64,000 nt of DNA from a virus, in IMG/VR virus record IMGVR_UViG_3300007734_000748, positions 1-64,000 of that record; one strand, given 5' to 3'. A program made the translations under genes and the position numbers. Shown in pieces: positions 26,723 to 35,236 of this stretch (positions are counted from its first letter, which is position 1; each line of letters starts with the position of its first letter). The notes beneath the pieces are model-generated. The model ran no database searches and was not told the origin of the DNA. It saw nothing but the letters and a program-made list of their open reading frames with translations.

Positions 26723-27993
26723 TTGTTCTCCAAAGCAGTGATACGGTCGGTGAGTGATTGAATGATGACTTGTTGTTCTTGAATTGCCGCTGTTAACAGC
26801 GGAATAAGCTCCGTGTATCTAATAGTTAAATAGGCAGTAGCGTCCTCAGTATCAGGCATTACAAACTCGTCAACAGCCTCAGGTAATACGGATTGAACGC
26901 TTTGTGCAGATATGCCAACGCAAGGCTTTTTGTTTTCGTCAGATTTCCATGTGAACTTGATTGGCTCAAGTTGTGCTATCGAAGACAAAGCATCAACAAA
27001 ACCGCCTGTTACATCTTTAAGTCGAATATCAGAATACGACGACCAAGAAGTTGCTCCAGAAGTTACTTGTACTCCGCCACTACCTGCCTGTGCAACAATA
27101 TTTGCCGACCCTAATCCAGATGGGGTAAATTTAATCCATGCCTGCCCACCACCGCTAGCATAATTGCCTTCAGTTCCAGCGCACATCCCAACGGACTTGC
27201 TTCCGCTAAATGTAGCCAAAACACCCCCATCGGTGTTATCAAATACACCCAAACGAATAGTCCCCTTAACCACTTGGAAACCAGACGAACTTCCAGCTCC
27301 ACCAGATATTACTGACGTGCTTCCCACCAGCAAGTTACCGCTGGAGTCGAATGTCATTCCAGCTGTTGATTCAGTTCCTTTGAAAAACGCATGACCGCCA
27401 GTTGCTTCTGTGCGGTATTTGTTCATGCCCGTGCCAGCGTTGTGGGCAACAGAGCCGTAATATGTTTCGTTGTTTGAAAAAACAATCTGCTTGTTTACAT
27501 CAGAACTAAATACATTCAAGCGTGCAGCAGAAACAGTTGTAGTGCCAAGCTGCAAGTTGCTACTTGCATTCAAAGTCATCGCCTGATTCCAAGTAATGTT
27601 ACTTCCTGCTGTGCCTGAAGTTATATTGAACCAACGATGCGCCCCACTTGATTGGTCGTATTGAGAAGCAACTCCAGTTGCTGCATACTTCCATCCAGAG
27701 TTGTAATAACAATTGGCGAAAAAAACAGGTTGTCCAGCAGCTCCAGCAAGCCCCGTTCCAGCAGCGCCAAGCTCAAACGCTTTGAAAATAGTCCAAGTGC
27801 TAGGCGTAACACCCACACCCACATTACCGCTAGCATCCTTTATCAAGCCGCCGTTGCCCACATTGAGCGTGTCTGTGCTGGCATCCCCCAATATGGTGTT
27901 GCCTGTGGTGGTCAGGTTAACAAGCGTTTCTGTGCCTGTGTTTGTCAGGCCCGGGGTGGTTATGCCCGTTGTGCCGTCTAGTACGATGCTCAT
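26719..27993 (-). CDS. tail fibre with S74 intramolecular chaperone
   Basis: 424 residues. The N-terminal part is repetitive beta structure (TTGITTPGLTNTGTETLVNL). The middle has the DSSGNLLVGS repeat also found in the next gene. The C terminus, from SDIRLKDVTGGFVDALSSI onward, is a peptidase_S74 chaperone domain ending in a coiled coil (SLTDRITALENK). Such domains trimerise the fibre and then cut themselves off. First of three S74 proteins in this locus, counted from the lysis side. Confidence 0.88.
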   Translation of the reverse strand: MSIVLDGTTGITTPGLTNTGTETLVNLTTTGNTILGDASTDTLNVGNGGLIKDASGNVGVGVTPSTWTIFKAFELGAAGTGLAGAAGQPVFFANCYYNSGWKYAATGVASQYDQSSGAHRWFNITSGTAGSNITWNQAMTLNASSNLQLGTTTVSAARLNVFSSDVNKQIVFSNNETYYGSVAHNAGTGMNKYRTEATGGHAFFKGTESTAGMTFDSSGNLLVGSTSVISGGAGSSSGFQVVKGTIRLGVFDNTDGGVLATFSGSKSVGMCAGTEGNYASGGGQAWIKFTPSGLGSANIVAQAGSGGVQVTSGATSWSSYSDIRLKDVTGGFVDALSSIAQLEPIKFTWKSDENKKPCVGISAQSVQSVLPEAVDEFVMPDTEDATAYLTIRYTELIPLLTAAIQEQQVIIQSLTDRITALENK

Positions 27994-28504
27994 GCTGATG
28001 CTCCTTTAAGCGCCGCTACATCGGCTTGCAGTTGGGTGATGAGGGCTTGTTGTTCTTGGACATATTTGATAAGCGATGGAACAAGTTTTGAATAATCAAC
28101 GCCCCAATAATCATTTTCTGTTTTTGCTGCACAAACAGCTTCTGGTGCAACTTCAATTAATTCTTGAGCAATAACACCAAATTTTTGATGCTCCCCAGTT
28201 ACCCAATCAAACTCACGAATTTTAATGGCTTCAATTTTTTCTTTTGCAGAACCAGCATCAACAATGTTTGTTTTTAGACGCACATCAGAGCCTGATGTGT
28301 AGCTAACAGTAGTTGCCCCTGTGTGCTCAATTCTTCCAGCAGTAGCGCCAGTTGAGTTTGTAAAGAGTATGTAATATAAGTCGTTTGTTGCGCTTGTTTC
28401 TTTGATGGTCATGCCTTGATTTGAAGCTGAACTTGCAGAAATTGATATTTTTCCATCGTTATTTTTAGTCGTAGTCCCCACCAGCAAGTTACCGCTGGAG
28501 TCGA
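27323..28504 (-). repeat. 28-bp identical block shared by adjacent fibre genes (27323-27350 and 28477-28504)
   Basis: The same 28 bases (start CCCACCAGCAAG, end TGGAGTCGA) occur in the same reading frame in the two neighbouring S74 fibre genes and encode SSGNLLVG. Further matching stretches occur (for example CACTAGGCGTAACACCCA-like blocks near 27800 and 28925). They mark gene duplication or recombination between fibres. Confidence 0.9.
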
Positions 28505-29183
28505 TACGGGCACGTTCGTTGCTATTGGTAATAAAAGCCAAATAGTCAGCACTAGTCGTTCCAAGCTGCAAAAAACCAGAACCGTTCTTAATAGTTTTTG
28601 CGCCACCAGTAACTTCAATGTCTCCGCTAACGACAAGACGGCTTGAACCGCTTGTAGTTCCAACCAATAAATTCCCACTAGCATCAAGCGTCATTGCTTG
28701 GGTGAAGGTGATTGCGTTACCTGCTGTGCCGGATGGGGCGTTGTACCAATTATGAACTCCAGATGTAATGTCATATCTTGCAGCGGAACTGGTAGTTAAA
28801 TATGTCCAACCACCGCCTGAATTTCTGTACGAATTTGAAGAGAGTTCAAGTAAATTTGATTCTGTTCTTCCAGAAATACCCGCTGTACTTCCAAGTTGTA
28901 TAGACCGATAAACGCTATTCCAAGCACTAGGCGTAACACCCAATCCCAAGTTACTACCATCAAACACCAACGCACTACCCGTAGTCAGCACTTTGGAGCC
29001 ATCAAGATAGGCCACACCATTGGCTGTGCCACCTGAGTATGTAGGCTGGTTGGTGAACGATACCGCTTGGCTTGCGTCAATGGAGATTGCTGTGGTTCCG
29101 TCAGTTTGGATGTTTAAAACGCCCGAAGTGTCAGCGGTCGTGACTACCCCGGCAGATGTGGATGCGTTGATTGTTGATGGCAT
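27990..29183 (-). CDS. tail fibre with S74 intramolecular chaperone (second)
   Basis: 397 residues, ATGA overlap with the following fibre. The shaft is beta-repeat (AVSFTNQPTYSGGTANGVAY; two DSSGNLLVGT copies plus one DASGNLLVGT). The C-terminal S74 domain starts SDVRLKTNIVDAGSAKEKI, includes FGVIAQELIEVAPEAV and ends in a coiled coil (QLQADVAALKG). A paralogue of the 26719-27993 product with a different chaperone subtype. Probably a receptor-binding fibre variant. Confidence 0.88.
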   Translation of the reverse strand: MPSTINASTSAGVVTTADTSGVLNIQTDGTTAISIDASQAVSFTNQPTYSGGTANGVAYLDGSKVLTTGSALVFDGSNLGLGVTPSAWNSVYRSIQLGSTAGISGRTESNLLELSSNSYRNSGGGWTYLTTSSAARYDITSGVHNWYNAPSGTAGNAITFTQAMTLDASGNLLVGTTSGSSRLVVSGDIEVTGGAKTIKNGSGFLQLGTTSADYLAFITNSNERARIDSSGNLLVGTTTKNNDGKISISASSASNQGMTIKETSATNDLYYILFTNSTGATAGRIEHTGATTVSYTSGSDVRLKTNIVDAGSAKEKIEAIKIREFDWVTGEHQKFGVIAQELIEVAPEAVCAAKTENDYWGVDYSKLVPSLIKYVQEQQALITQLQADVAALKGASA

Positions 29184-29498
29184 TTATGCGCTCCAAGGAA
29201 GAGGGGTGTTCTGTGGGCTGACAGGCGGGGTGATCATGCTGTTCAACTGACCTTGTACACATGCCTGTGCGCTTGCAATCTGTTCAGCGGGAATCCAACC
29301 AATGACCGTGGCTTCAGTGAGTTGGTCGTAGGGGATGAATTCCGGGCCTTGCTGGCTGGTGAATTGGGTGTTGCCGCCGATGAATGCGGTGTATTCCCCG
29401 TCCACGCCCGTGACTTGCCACAAAGCATTGACCACATAGTTTGGATCGGGCTGTTGCAAGGTATACATGGCCGTGATGGCCGTGGTGAAGGTGGTCAT
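29184..29498 (-). CDS. small fibre-associated hypothetical protein
   Basis: 104 residues with the pattern QPDPNYVVNALWQVTGVDGE, then YTAFIGGNTQF and a proline-rich end. This small type is frequent beside S74 fibres in environmental phages, and a role as fibre assembly or tip factor is plausible but unproven. It fills the space between two fibre genes with only four bases of overlap or gap on each side. Confidence 0.75.
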   Translation of the reverse strand: MTTFTTAITAMYTLQQPDPNYVVNALWQVTGVDGEYTAFIGGNTQFTSQQGPEFIPYDQLTEATVIGWIPAEQIASAQACVQGQLNSMITPPVSPQNTPLPWSA

Positions 29499-30772
29499 GC
29501 TGATGCTCCGTTGATTTGGGCTTTGAGGCTGTCAACCTCTGCTTTGAGTTCTTGGATGGATTTGACAAGAACAGGAATCAAAGTGTCTTTGGAAACTCCC
29601 AATGATTTTTTTGCTCTTTCCAGTTGAGTGTCATTGTCATTAAATTCAATTTCTTCACCAGTTACAGCTTCAGGAATGACCTCACGCAACTCTTGAGCAA
29701 CAAAACCAATTTCATTTTTTTCGTTTGTTGTGTTGTCATATCTTCGTGGTTTTAGTTGCATTACTGCATCAAGGCCGTAATTAATATCAACAATGTTTTC
29801 TTTTATACGCCTATCCGACACAAAAACCCAAGACGTACCGCCTTGAGCCATGTAAACATAAGTTGTGTTACTAAATAAATACCAATTTGTATTGGATGCC
29901 TCCATATTCCAATACTGAGTTTGCGAACTATTTCTCCAAAGGAATGCGCCACAGGTTGTAGAACTTGTGCCAACCAAAGACCAATAATATGAACCAGCGT
30001 TATACAAACGCGGATTCCCATCTCCATCAGACAGCACGATGTAGTTGTTTGCTGTGCGAATGTCTAAGCCGCCATAGTTGCCATCGTAACGGCCAAGAAT
30101 AGTGTTTTTAGTGCCGCTTGTAATTACGTTGCCTGCGCCGTAGCCAATAAAACAGTTGTAGCCACCAGTAGTGCTATACCCAGCATAACGACCCACAAAA
30201 GTATTTTGCCCGTTTGTTGTTGCGCTGTAACCAGCGTTTTGACCAATGTAGACGCTCTCAGCCCCAGTAGTATTGCTATACCCAGCCTGATAACCTACAG
30301 CAGTGTTGTTTGAGGCGGTGGTGTTGGAGAGAAGTGCGGAACGACCAATTGCGGTATTGAAGTTTCCGGTTGTGTTTAAAGCCAAAGCGGATACGCCAAG
30401 AGCTGTGTTTTCAGAGCCGCCATTGTTGGCGTTCATGGCGTTATAGCCAACAGCCGTATTTAGGCTTGATGATGTATTTGAGGCAAGCGTCAAAGCGCCA
30501 ATAGCAGTATTGGTAGAGCCACTCGTATTAGCCGCCAAAGCACTAGCACCCACCGCAGTGTTGGTGGACACAGCACCTGCGCCTTTGCCAACTGTCAGGC
30601 CGCTGATGGTTGCGTCACTGGTTGTGGTGACCGTAGTAAACGATGGCGAACCACCCGTCACAGCCATCGTTCCCGATGCTGAAGGTAGCGTCACAGTCAC
30701 AGAACCTGCGGCTGAAGGGGCTTGCAGGGTAACACTCCCTGACACATCGCCTGAAATTACAACACTTGACAT
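29495..30772 (-). CDS. tail fibre with NTAVG beta-roll repeats and S74 chaperone
   Basis: 425 residues. From about residue 70 to 230 it has some ten units of 14-25 residues with the core NTAVGxxAL / NTAIGxxSL, like the left-handed beta-roll of trimeric-autotransporter heads and many phage adhesins. The C-terminal S74 domain begins SDRRIKENIVDINYGLDAVM and ends in a coiled coil. Probably a host-recognition fibre whose repeat number can vary. Confidence 0.88.
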   Translation of the reverse strand: MSSVVISGDVSGSVTLQAPSAAGSVTVTLPSASGTMAVTGGSPSFTTVTTTSDATISGLTVGKGAGAVSTNTAVGASALAANTSGSTNTAIGALTLASNTSSSLNTAVGYNAMNANNGGSENTALGVSALALNTTGNFNTAIGRSALLSNTTASNNTAVGYQAGYSNTTGAESVYIGQNAGYSATTNGQNTFVGRYAGYSTTGGYNCFIGYGAGNVITSGTKNTILGRYDGNYGGLDIRTANNYIVLSDGDGNPRLYNAGSYYWSLVGTSSTTCGAFLWRNSSQTQYWNMEASNTNWYLFSNTTYVYMAQGGTSWVFVSDRRIKENIVDINYGLDAVMQLKPRRYDNTTNEKNEIGFVAQELREVIPEAVTGEEIEFNDNDTQLERAKKSLGVSKDTLIPVLVKSIQELKAEVDSLKAQINGASA

Positions 30773-30787
30773 ATTAAATCCTTTGTA

Positions 30788-31690
30788 TCACAAAACGACC
30801 CAGCGTGAGCCACTGGAAACCGTAACGGCTGCACCACTCGCCACCGTGATTGGCCCTGCTGATGAACCAGAATACCCCGCCGCAATGGTGTAGCTGGTCG
30901 ATACCGTCAGGCTGTTCACCACAATCCCGTTGCTTGCCACTGGCACTCTGGCTTGAAGCTCACCAGTGGATGGTTTGTACAGCAAATAAGCGTTGCCTGT
31001 GTACAGGTTCTCTGCCGTGCCTGTTGTTGCCCCAGCAAATACTGGGTACAGATTGCTTGCGGTGCTGGTGTCATTACTGAGAGCCGATCCACCAATTGAT
31101 TTCCAAGCTGGAGATGCCCCGCTGTAGCCTTCAAACTGGTTGGTGGTACTGTTGTACCGCATCATGCCCGTTGCGGGGCTTCCAGGTTGTTGAGCCGTGG
31201 TTCCTTTGCTGATTAGCAATGCACCCGTGGAGGTGAAGCTGGAATCAGCCGTTGCGGTCAGGGTGGTAAATGTTGCCGCCCCGTTGGTGTTGCTCACCTT
31301 AACAAAGTCACTGCCGTTCCACGCACAAACTGCATATTCATTGGCAACGATGGTGACCCCGGTGGTTGGGCCTACCCCTACCAGCTTTATGCTCTGAGTG
31401 CTGCCGGTCTTGTTGATGACAATGTATATCTTGGACTGAGCCGGGGCCGTGATGGTGCGGGTAACCGTGCCACTGGCCGTCCATAGGATGATTGCTTGTC
31501 GCGCCTGATTGGATGCAAGGGTGGTGGTGCTGAGTGTTACATCTGCATCAGTTGTCAGCGTGGTCGTGCCTGCAACAGCAGTGTCCAGCAGCGAGGTGAT
31601 GCTGTTGTTGACCGTATCGCCCCATGTGCCACTCAACTCTCCCGTGACCGGAAGAGCCAAACCCAATAGTGATGTTGCTGCTGTCGTCAT
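30788..31690 (-). CDS. tail fibre / tail tip protein
   Basis: 300 residues. The N terminus TSLLGLALPVTGELSGTWGD is a common opening of phage fibre or tail-tip proteins. GMMRYNSTTNQFEGYSGASP, centrally, is the typical beta-hairpin of fibre knobs. It lacks an S74 tail. The region is Thr/Ser-rich and beta-structured, consistent with an extended virion appendage. Confidence 0.8.
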   Translation of the reverse strand: MTTAATSLLGLALPVTGELSGTWGDTVNNSITSLLDTAVAGTTTLTTDADVTLSTTTLASNQARQAIILWTASGTVTRTITAPAQSKIYIVINKTGSTQSIKLVGVGPTTGVTIVANEYAVCAWNGSDFVKVSNTNGAATFTTLTATADSSFTSTGALLISKGTTAQQPGSPATGMMRYNSTTNQFEGYSGASPAWKSIGGSALSNDTSTASNLYPVFAGATTGTAENLYTGNAYLLYKPSTGELQARVPVASNGIVVNSLTVSTSYTIAAGYSGSSAGPITVASGAAVTVSSGSRWVVL

Positions 31691-31699
31691 GTTTAAACC

Positions 31700-32641
31700 T
31701 CAAGTTACGACTTCTTCCCAAGCTGGACTCTGCTCATCTTGAACATTTCCCCAGCCGGGTGTCTGCGGGTTGTTGATATTTTGCCACGATGCGGTCTGTG
31801 TGTCATCTATGATCTTCCAGTAGACGGCAATCACATCGCCAACTGATCCTGTTGCGTTTACACCGGTTAAGGCCAGCGTTCTTGCAGCAATTGATACAGA
31901 CCCAACTGCCGCATCTGCCGACACCCCGGACAAGGCAATCGACACCTCTTTGATAACTGTGCCAACTTCTCCTGCGGCTGTGTTTGGCAAGAGAGGAACA
32001 ATGACACCGCCCGGGTAACCAAAACCCAAAACGCCAGGGAGTTCAATATCTGCGCTCTGAACAACTGTGCCAACATCTCCTGCTGCTGAAACACCTGTTA
32101 AAGCTTTGTTCTTGTCTGCCGCAACAGTTCCAACTTCACCAGAAGCCAAAACGCCCGTTAGAGCTACCGACATGGCCGGAACAACTGACCCAGCAGCACC
32201 TGAGGCTAAATTGCCCGCCAGTTCAATATCTTTGCCAGGAGCAAGCGATCCAACCGATCCAGACGCTAAAACACCTGTCAACGCCTTGGTAAGGGTAACC
32301 CCTACATCGCCAACATAGCCATATGCAACATCGCCGTCTTCGCCTTCGGATGTGCTGGGAGCCATTGTCCCAACCGCACCAGAGGCCAAAACCCCCGATA
32401 TGGCTATTTCTCTGTCTGCCGATACCGTTCCAACAGCGCCTGAGGCGGTGGCTCCTGTCAGGGCCACGGCCATGGTTGGCACAACAGTGCCAACTTCCCC
32501 AGCCGCCGTTACACCAGCAAGCTGAAACGCTTTTTCAAACGCAACTGTGCCAACGGCCCCGGTTGCATCATCCCCGGTGAGGATGGTTTCGCCGTTGCCC
32601 CAAGTGCCGTAGCCCCAAGCGCCAACGCCCCACCCGGCCAT
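31700..32641 (-). CDS. tandem-repeat virion protein (about 21-residue VGTV repeats)
   Basis: 313 residues. It opens AGWGVGAWGYGTWGNGE, then has about eleven units of 19-23 residues with the core ALTGVxASGxVGTV. It ends in three short W-centred repeats (TASWQNI, TPGWGNV, SPAWEEV). The regular spacing suggests a beta-solenoid or rod. The aromatic-Gly opening also occurs in the gp10-like protein, hinting at a shared docking surface. Confidence 0.75.
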   Translation of the reverse strand: MAGWGVGAWGYGTWGNGETILTGDDATGAVGTVAFEKAFQLAGVTAAGEVGTVVPTMAVALTGATASGAVGTVSADREIAISGVLASGAVGTMAPSTSEGEDGDVAYGYVGDVGVTLTKALTGVLASGSVGSLAPGKDIELAGNLASGAAGSVVPAMSVALTGVLASGEVGTVAADKNKALTGVSAAGDVGTVVQSADIELPGVLGFGYPGGVIVPLLPNTAAGEVGTVIKEVSIALSGVSADAAVGSVSIAARTLALTGVNATGSVGDVIAVYWKIIDDTQTASWQNINNPQTPGWGNVQDEQSPAWEEVVT

Positions 32642-32652
32642 GATCTACCCCT

Positions 32653-33129
32653 TTAGGTGGTAGCCAAGCGCAACAGAGCAGTCGAAGTCGTGTTGGAAGG
32701 CATCGTCAAGGTGAAGGTTCCAGCAGTGATTGTCTGGGAGCCAAAGGTGTGGACACTGACCGCCTTGTTGCTTTGTGTTGAGTTATAGATTAACACCGCA
32801 TCAAACGCCGTGGACAAAGTCACCGTGGTGTAAGTGATTGATGCCGAAGGAGTCCAATACGCCACGCCAGCAGTAGCCGAAGAGTTCGTGGAGGCTGGAA
32901 CAGTGGCATTGGTTACCGTTACGCCGCCAGCAGAGTAGTTTGTGCCAGTTACTTCGCCAGTGGCCGTATAGGCCGTAGTGGAGGCATTGATCGTGGCTGA
33001 AGTTAGATACAAAGCCGCTTTAAACGTGTCAGCCGTGGTAGCTGCACGAACTGGAGCAACGCCAAAGTTGTGGGTTGCGGTCAGCACTTCGCCTAAAAAC
33101 GAAGTGGTCATTGCTTGTGTGTTTGCCAT
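32653..33129 (-). CDS. virion hypothetical protein, paralogue of 33331-33747
   Basis: 158 residues. Shares with the 138-residue protein the order TTSFxxxx, FKAALY, a TATGEV-(x)-G(T/Y) strand, ALIYNS and a C-terminal MPSNTTSTALLRL. The beta-rich pattern indicates a small structural domain, perhaps a decoration or fibre-base protein. Good separate start; 20 bases from the next gene. Confidence 0.75.
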   Translation of the reverse strand: MANTQAMTTSFLGEVLTATHNFGVAPVRAATTADTFKAALYLTSATINASTTAYTATGEVTGTNYSAGGVTVTNATVPASTNSSATAGVAYWTPSASITYTTVTLSTAFDAVLIYNSTQSNKAVSVHTFGSQTITAGTFTLTMPSNTTSTALLRLATT

Positions 33130-33139
33130 GATGTTTCCT

Positions 33140-33334
33140 TTAGCCTATAGATGCGGCTTCAGCGCCAGCAAAAACTGGCATTTTCTTTAACTGAACATGA
33201 ACGGAACGGTGAACCAATTCACCCTCCAGCCAATACTCAACCCAGGTGGTCAATTCATTGTCATTGTCCACGGTTCCCTCTCGCTTTTCAAGCAGGGAAT
33301 CGTCCATTTCGCCTTTGGTGGTCGTGACTATCAA
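33140..33334 (-). CDS. small hypothetical protein
   Basis: 64 residues, acidic N-terminal half (MDDSLLEKREGTVDNDNE) and a strand-rich middle (TTWVEYWLEGELVHRSVHVQ). ATGA overlap with the stop of the upstream gene. No family recognised; it sits between two paralogous structural genes. Confidence 0.65.
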   Translation of the reverse strand: MIVTTTKGEMDDSLLEKREGTVDNDNELTTWVEYWLEGELVHRSVHVQLKKMPVFAGAEAASIG

Positions 33335-33747
33335 TTTGAACTCCTGATCAGTGCTGTGGTTGATGTGTTGGCTGGCATTGTGATTAAGAAGGTGGTGACT
33401 GATGTCTTGTCTGACCCAAAGTCCAGCACTGCCACCGATTTGTCACCCTTGCTTGAGTTGTAGATCAAAGCACACCGGGCCGTCAGGGCCGCTGTCCAAG
33501 ATACATTGTCAAACCCCACATATGCCGTAGACCCAGATGTGCTGACCGTGATCCCGGTCATTGTCGCCCCGCCAGCGGTGTATCCCGTGGCAGACACCTC
33601 ATTGGTGCTGCTGTAAACGGTGGTATCAGCGTTTAAATTAGCATTGGCCGTGTACAGGGCAATCTTGATCACATCCGTGGTCAAGTCATGGATGCCTTGA
33701 TAAAGCTGCGCTTTAAAGCTGGTGGTCTGGGTTTGGACAATACTCAC
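33331..33747 (-). CDS. virion hypothetical protein, paralogue of 32653-33129
   Basis: 138 residues: TTSFKAQLYQGIHDLTTDVI at the start, then KIALYTANANLNADTTVYS, SATGYTAGG, CALIYNSSKGDKS and MPANTSTTALIRSS. This order is often seen in short phage structural proteins near the connectors. Stop and start overlaps on both sides show tight coupling. Confidence 0.75.
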   Translation of the reverse strand: MSIVQTQTTSFKAQLYQGIHDLTTDVIKIALYTANANLNADTTVYSSTNEVSATGYTAGGATMTGITVSTSGSTAYVGFDNVSWTAALTARCALIYNSSKGDKSVAVLDFGSDKTSVTTFLITMPANTSTTALIRSSN

Positions 33748-34403
33748 GATACAGAGACCCTCACCTGACCATCACGGTAAGCATCCATACGCTGTTTGCC
33801 GTCACCCAAGTTCTTGAGCAGAGCAATTGATTGGACATACCGATCATTGACCAGCTTGACCATATCAGGCTCACCCTTCATGTAGGTGTAAGCCTCGCAC
33901 AGAGTCCCATACAACAGCGCAGAATCAAAGTTGTCGCCCAACCAAGTGGTTGAAGCAGTCACAATGGATTCCGGGTAGTAGTAATAATGAAGCTCAGTGG
34001 AATACTGAACATCTGGAGTTGGACCAAGAATAAACGACAGTTCATTGACATTGGTGGATTGGGGGCCAAAGATGGCGTAATGCTTGGGCGTACCCGTTGT
34101 GGCCGGGTTGGGGTATGCATCCCGCATGAAGTTCACATCCTTGTTGAGCAAGTAGATGTAGCTTCCACCACCATTTGGGTAAACGGCAATCGAATACACA
34201 GACAGAAAATCATCCGGGCATGACAAGTACTTATTGCCAGACGTGATTGTCCCCGTCACGTTCTTACGCAAGTTTGCAATCTGAACCGTGTTGTATATAC
34301 GCTGTTCAGCCTGCTTGATCATTGTGTTCATGTCCGTTGTATTGAACGTGTTTTCACAATAATCGCTGACCGCGACTACAAGCTGGGCGTAAGTCATTGC
34401 CAT
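33744..34403 (-). CDS. phage adaptor (head-tail connector) protein
   Basis: 219 residues. The pattern TYAQLVVAVSDYCENTFNTT, then NTMIKQAEQRIYNTVQIANL, SCPDDFLSVYSIAV and LLYGTLCEAYTYMKGEPDMV is that of the phage adaptor family that binds beneath the portal and forms the first ring of the tail neck. The mainly helical ends and beta-rich middle agree. Located with other neck genes. Confidence 0.8.
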   Translation of the reverse strand: MAMTYAQLVVAVSDYCENTFNTTDMNTMIKQAEQRIYNTVQIANLRKNVTGTITSGNKYLSCPDDFLSVYSIAVYPNGGGSYIYLLNKDVNFMRDAYPNPATTGTPKHYAIFGPQSTNVNELSFILGPTPDVQYSTELHYYYYPESIVTASTTWLGDNFDSALLYGTLCEAYTYMKGEPDMVKLVNDRYVQSIALLKNLGDGKQRMDAYRDGQVRVSVS

Positions 34404-34410
34404 AGAAACC

Positions 34411-34662
34411 TCAACCCATTGGGCCTCTGGACATCACACCTTTGGTGGCCGCGCCAGCACCACGCATTTTGATGCCGCTGGTCTTGACTTCGTCATTGAT
34501 GCCAATGCTTACGCCATCCATAGGGGTCCAATCCGCTTTACGGCTAATTGGGTCTTTGGGGCGCATGGCAACACCGGGCTTGCCGTCCATGGTGTGGGGT
34601 TGAGCGTAGACGCTGGCAGAACCAACTTCTTTACCCATCATCTTTTTGCTGAATGTAGCCAT
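34411..34662 (-). CDS. small hypothetical virion-region protein
   Basis: 83 residues, Gly/Met/Lys-rich: ATFSKKMMGKEVGSASVYAQ and KTSGIKMRGAGAATKGVMSR. Start shares one base with the preceding stop (TAATG). It is the first of a family of short basic proteins spread through 34-38 kb; I know no function. Confidence 0.75.
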   Translation of the reverse strand: MATFSKKMMGKEVGSASVYAQPHTMDGKPGVAMRPKDPISRKADWTPMDGVSIGINDEVKTSGIKMRGAGAATKGVMSRGPMG

Positions 34663-34838
34663 TATTTGCTCCCAGATTTCTGGTTCATCGCACGAGAAAG
34701 ATTTTTCCCGTATTTTTTACGATCCATGCTGGTGGGGCCACCCTTTTTCATGCCTTTGGCATGCATGCGGGATTCGTGGCCTTTGACAGCCTTGTTGGCT
34801 TCGGTGTCGGCAATTGCCTTGACTTGCTTCTTGTCCAT
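34662..34838 (-). CDS. small lysine-rich protein
   Basis: 58 residues beginning MDKKQVKAIADTEANKAVKG and containing MHAKGMKKGGPTSMDRKK. ATG 34838 follows TTAGGAGCAAAC, a good ribosome site, and TAA overlaps the next ATG. The strong net positive charge suggests nucleic-acid or capsid-interior binding; no family evidence. Confidence 0.75.
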   Translation of the reverse strand: MDKKQVKAIADTEANKAVKGHESRMHAKGMKKGGPTSMDRKKYGKNLSRAMNQKSGSK

Positions 34839-34846
34839 GTTTGCTC

Positions 34847-35236
34847 CTAAGTTACGCTTACCGTTACTGTACCAACACTTGTCGTTGCCACCAAGTAGTT
34901 TGGCGTTAAATCCACATCAAAGAAGCTAGACCCGCCCACCGGTCTCCAGCCCCATTGAATATCTCTTGACCCGCCAGACGGGTATCCATCCACGTTAATA
35001 CCCGAAGTCACATAGGTCGTATCTGGACGCGGTTGACGAACTGCTTGAGGATCATCCACCGGATACATGCCCAACTGTAACTGCGGTTGGTCTGGGTCCC
35101 AGCATTCTGGGCACACCTTGATCTGGAACAGCTTGGTCTTAATGACCTCGTTCTTAAGCTGTTTGAGTTTAAAACGCTGCCCGCACCGATCGCACTCGGC
35201 AATTGAAAACTTGCCAGAGGAAAACCGATTACCCAT
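34847..35236 (-). CDS. zinc-ribbon structural protein
   Basis: 129 residues. CDRCGQRFKLKQL near the N terminus and CPECWDP about 27 residues later make a CxxC...CxxC zinc ribbon. A short beta domain with a repetitive TTSVGTVTVSVT end follows. Widespread in connectors of environmental podoviruses; probably a neck or head-completion component. Shares a base with the upstream gene. Confidence 0.7.
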   Translation of the reverse strand: MGNRFSSGKFSIAECDRCGQRFKLKQLKNEVIKTKLFQIKVCPECWDPDQPQLQLGMYPVDDPQAVRQPRPDTTYVTSGINVDGYPSGGSRDIQWGWRPVGGSSFFDVDLTPNYLVATTSVGTVTVSVT

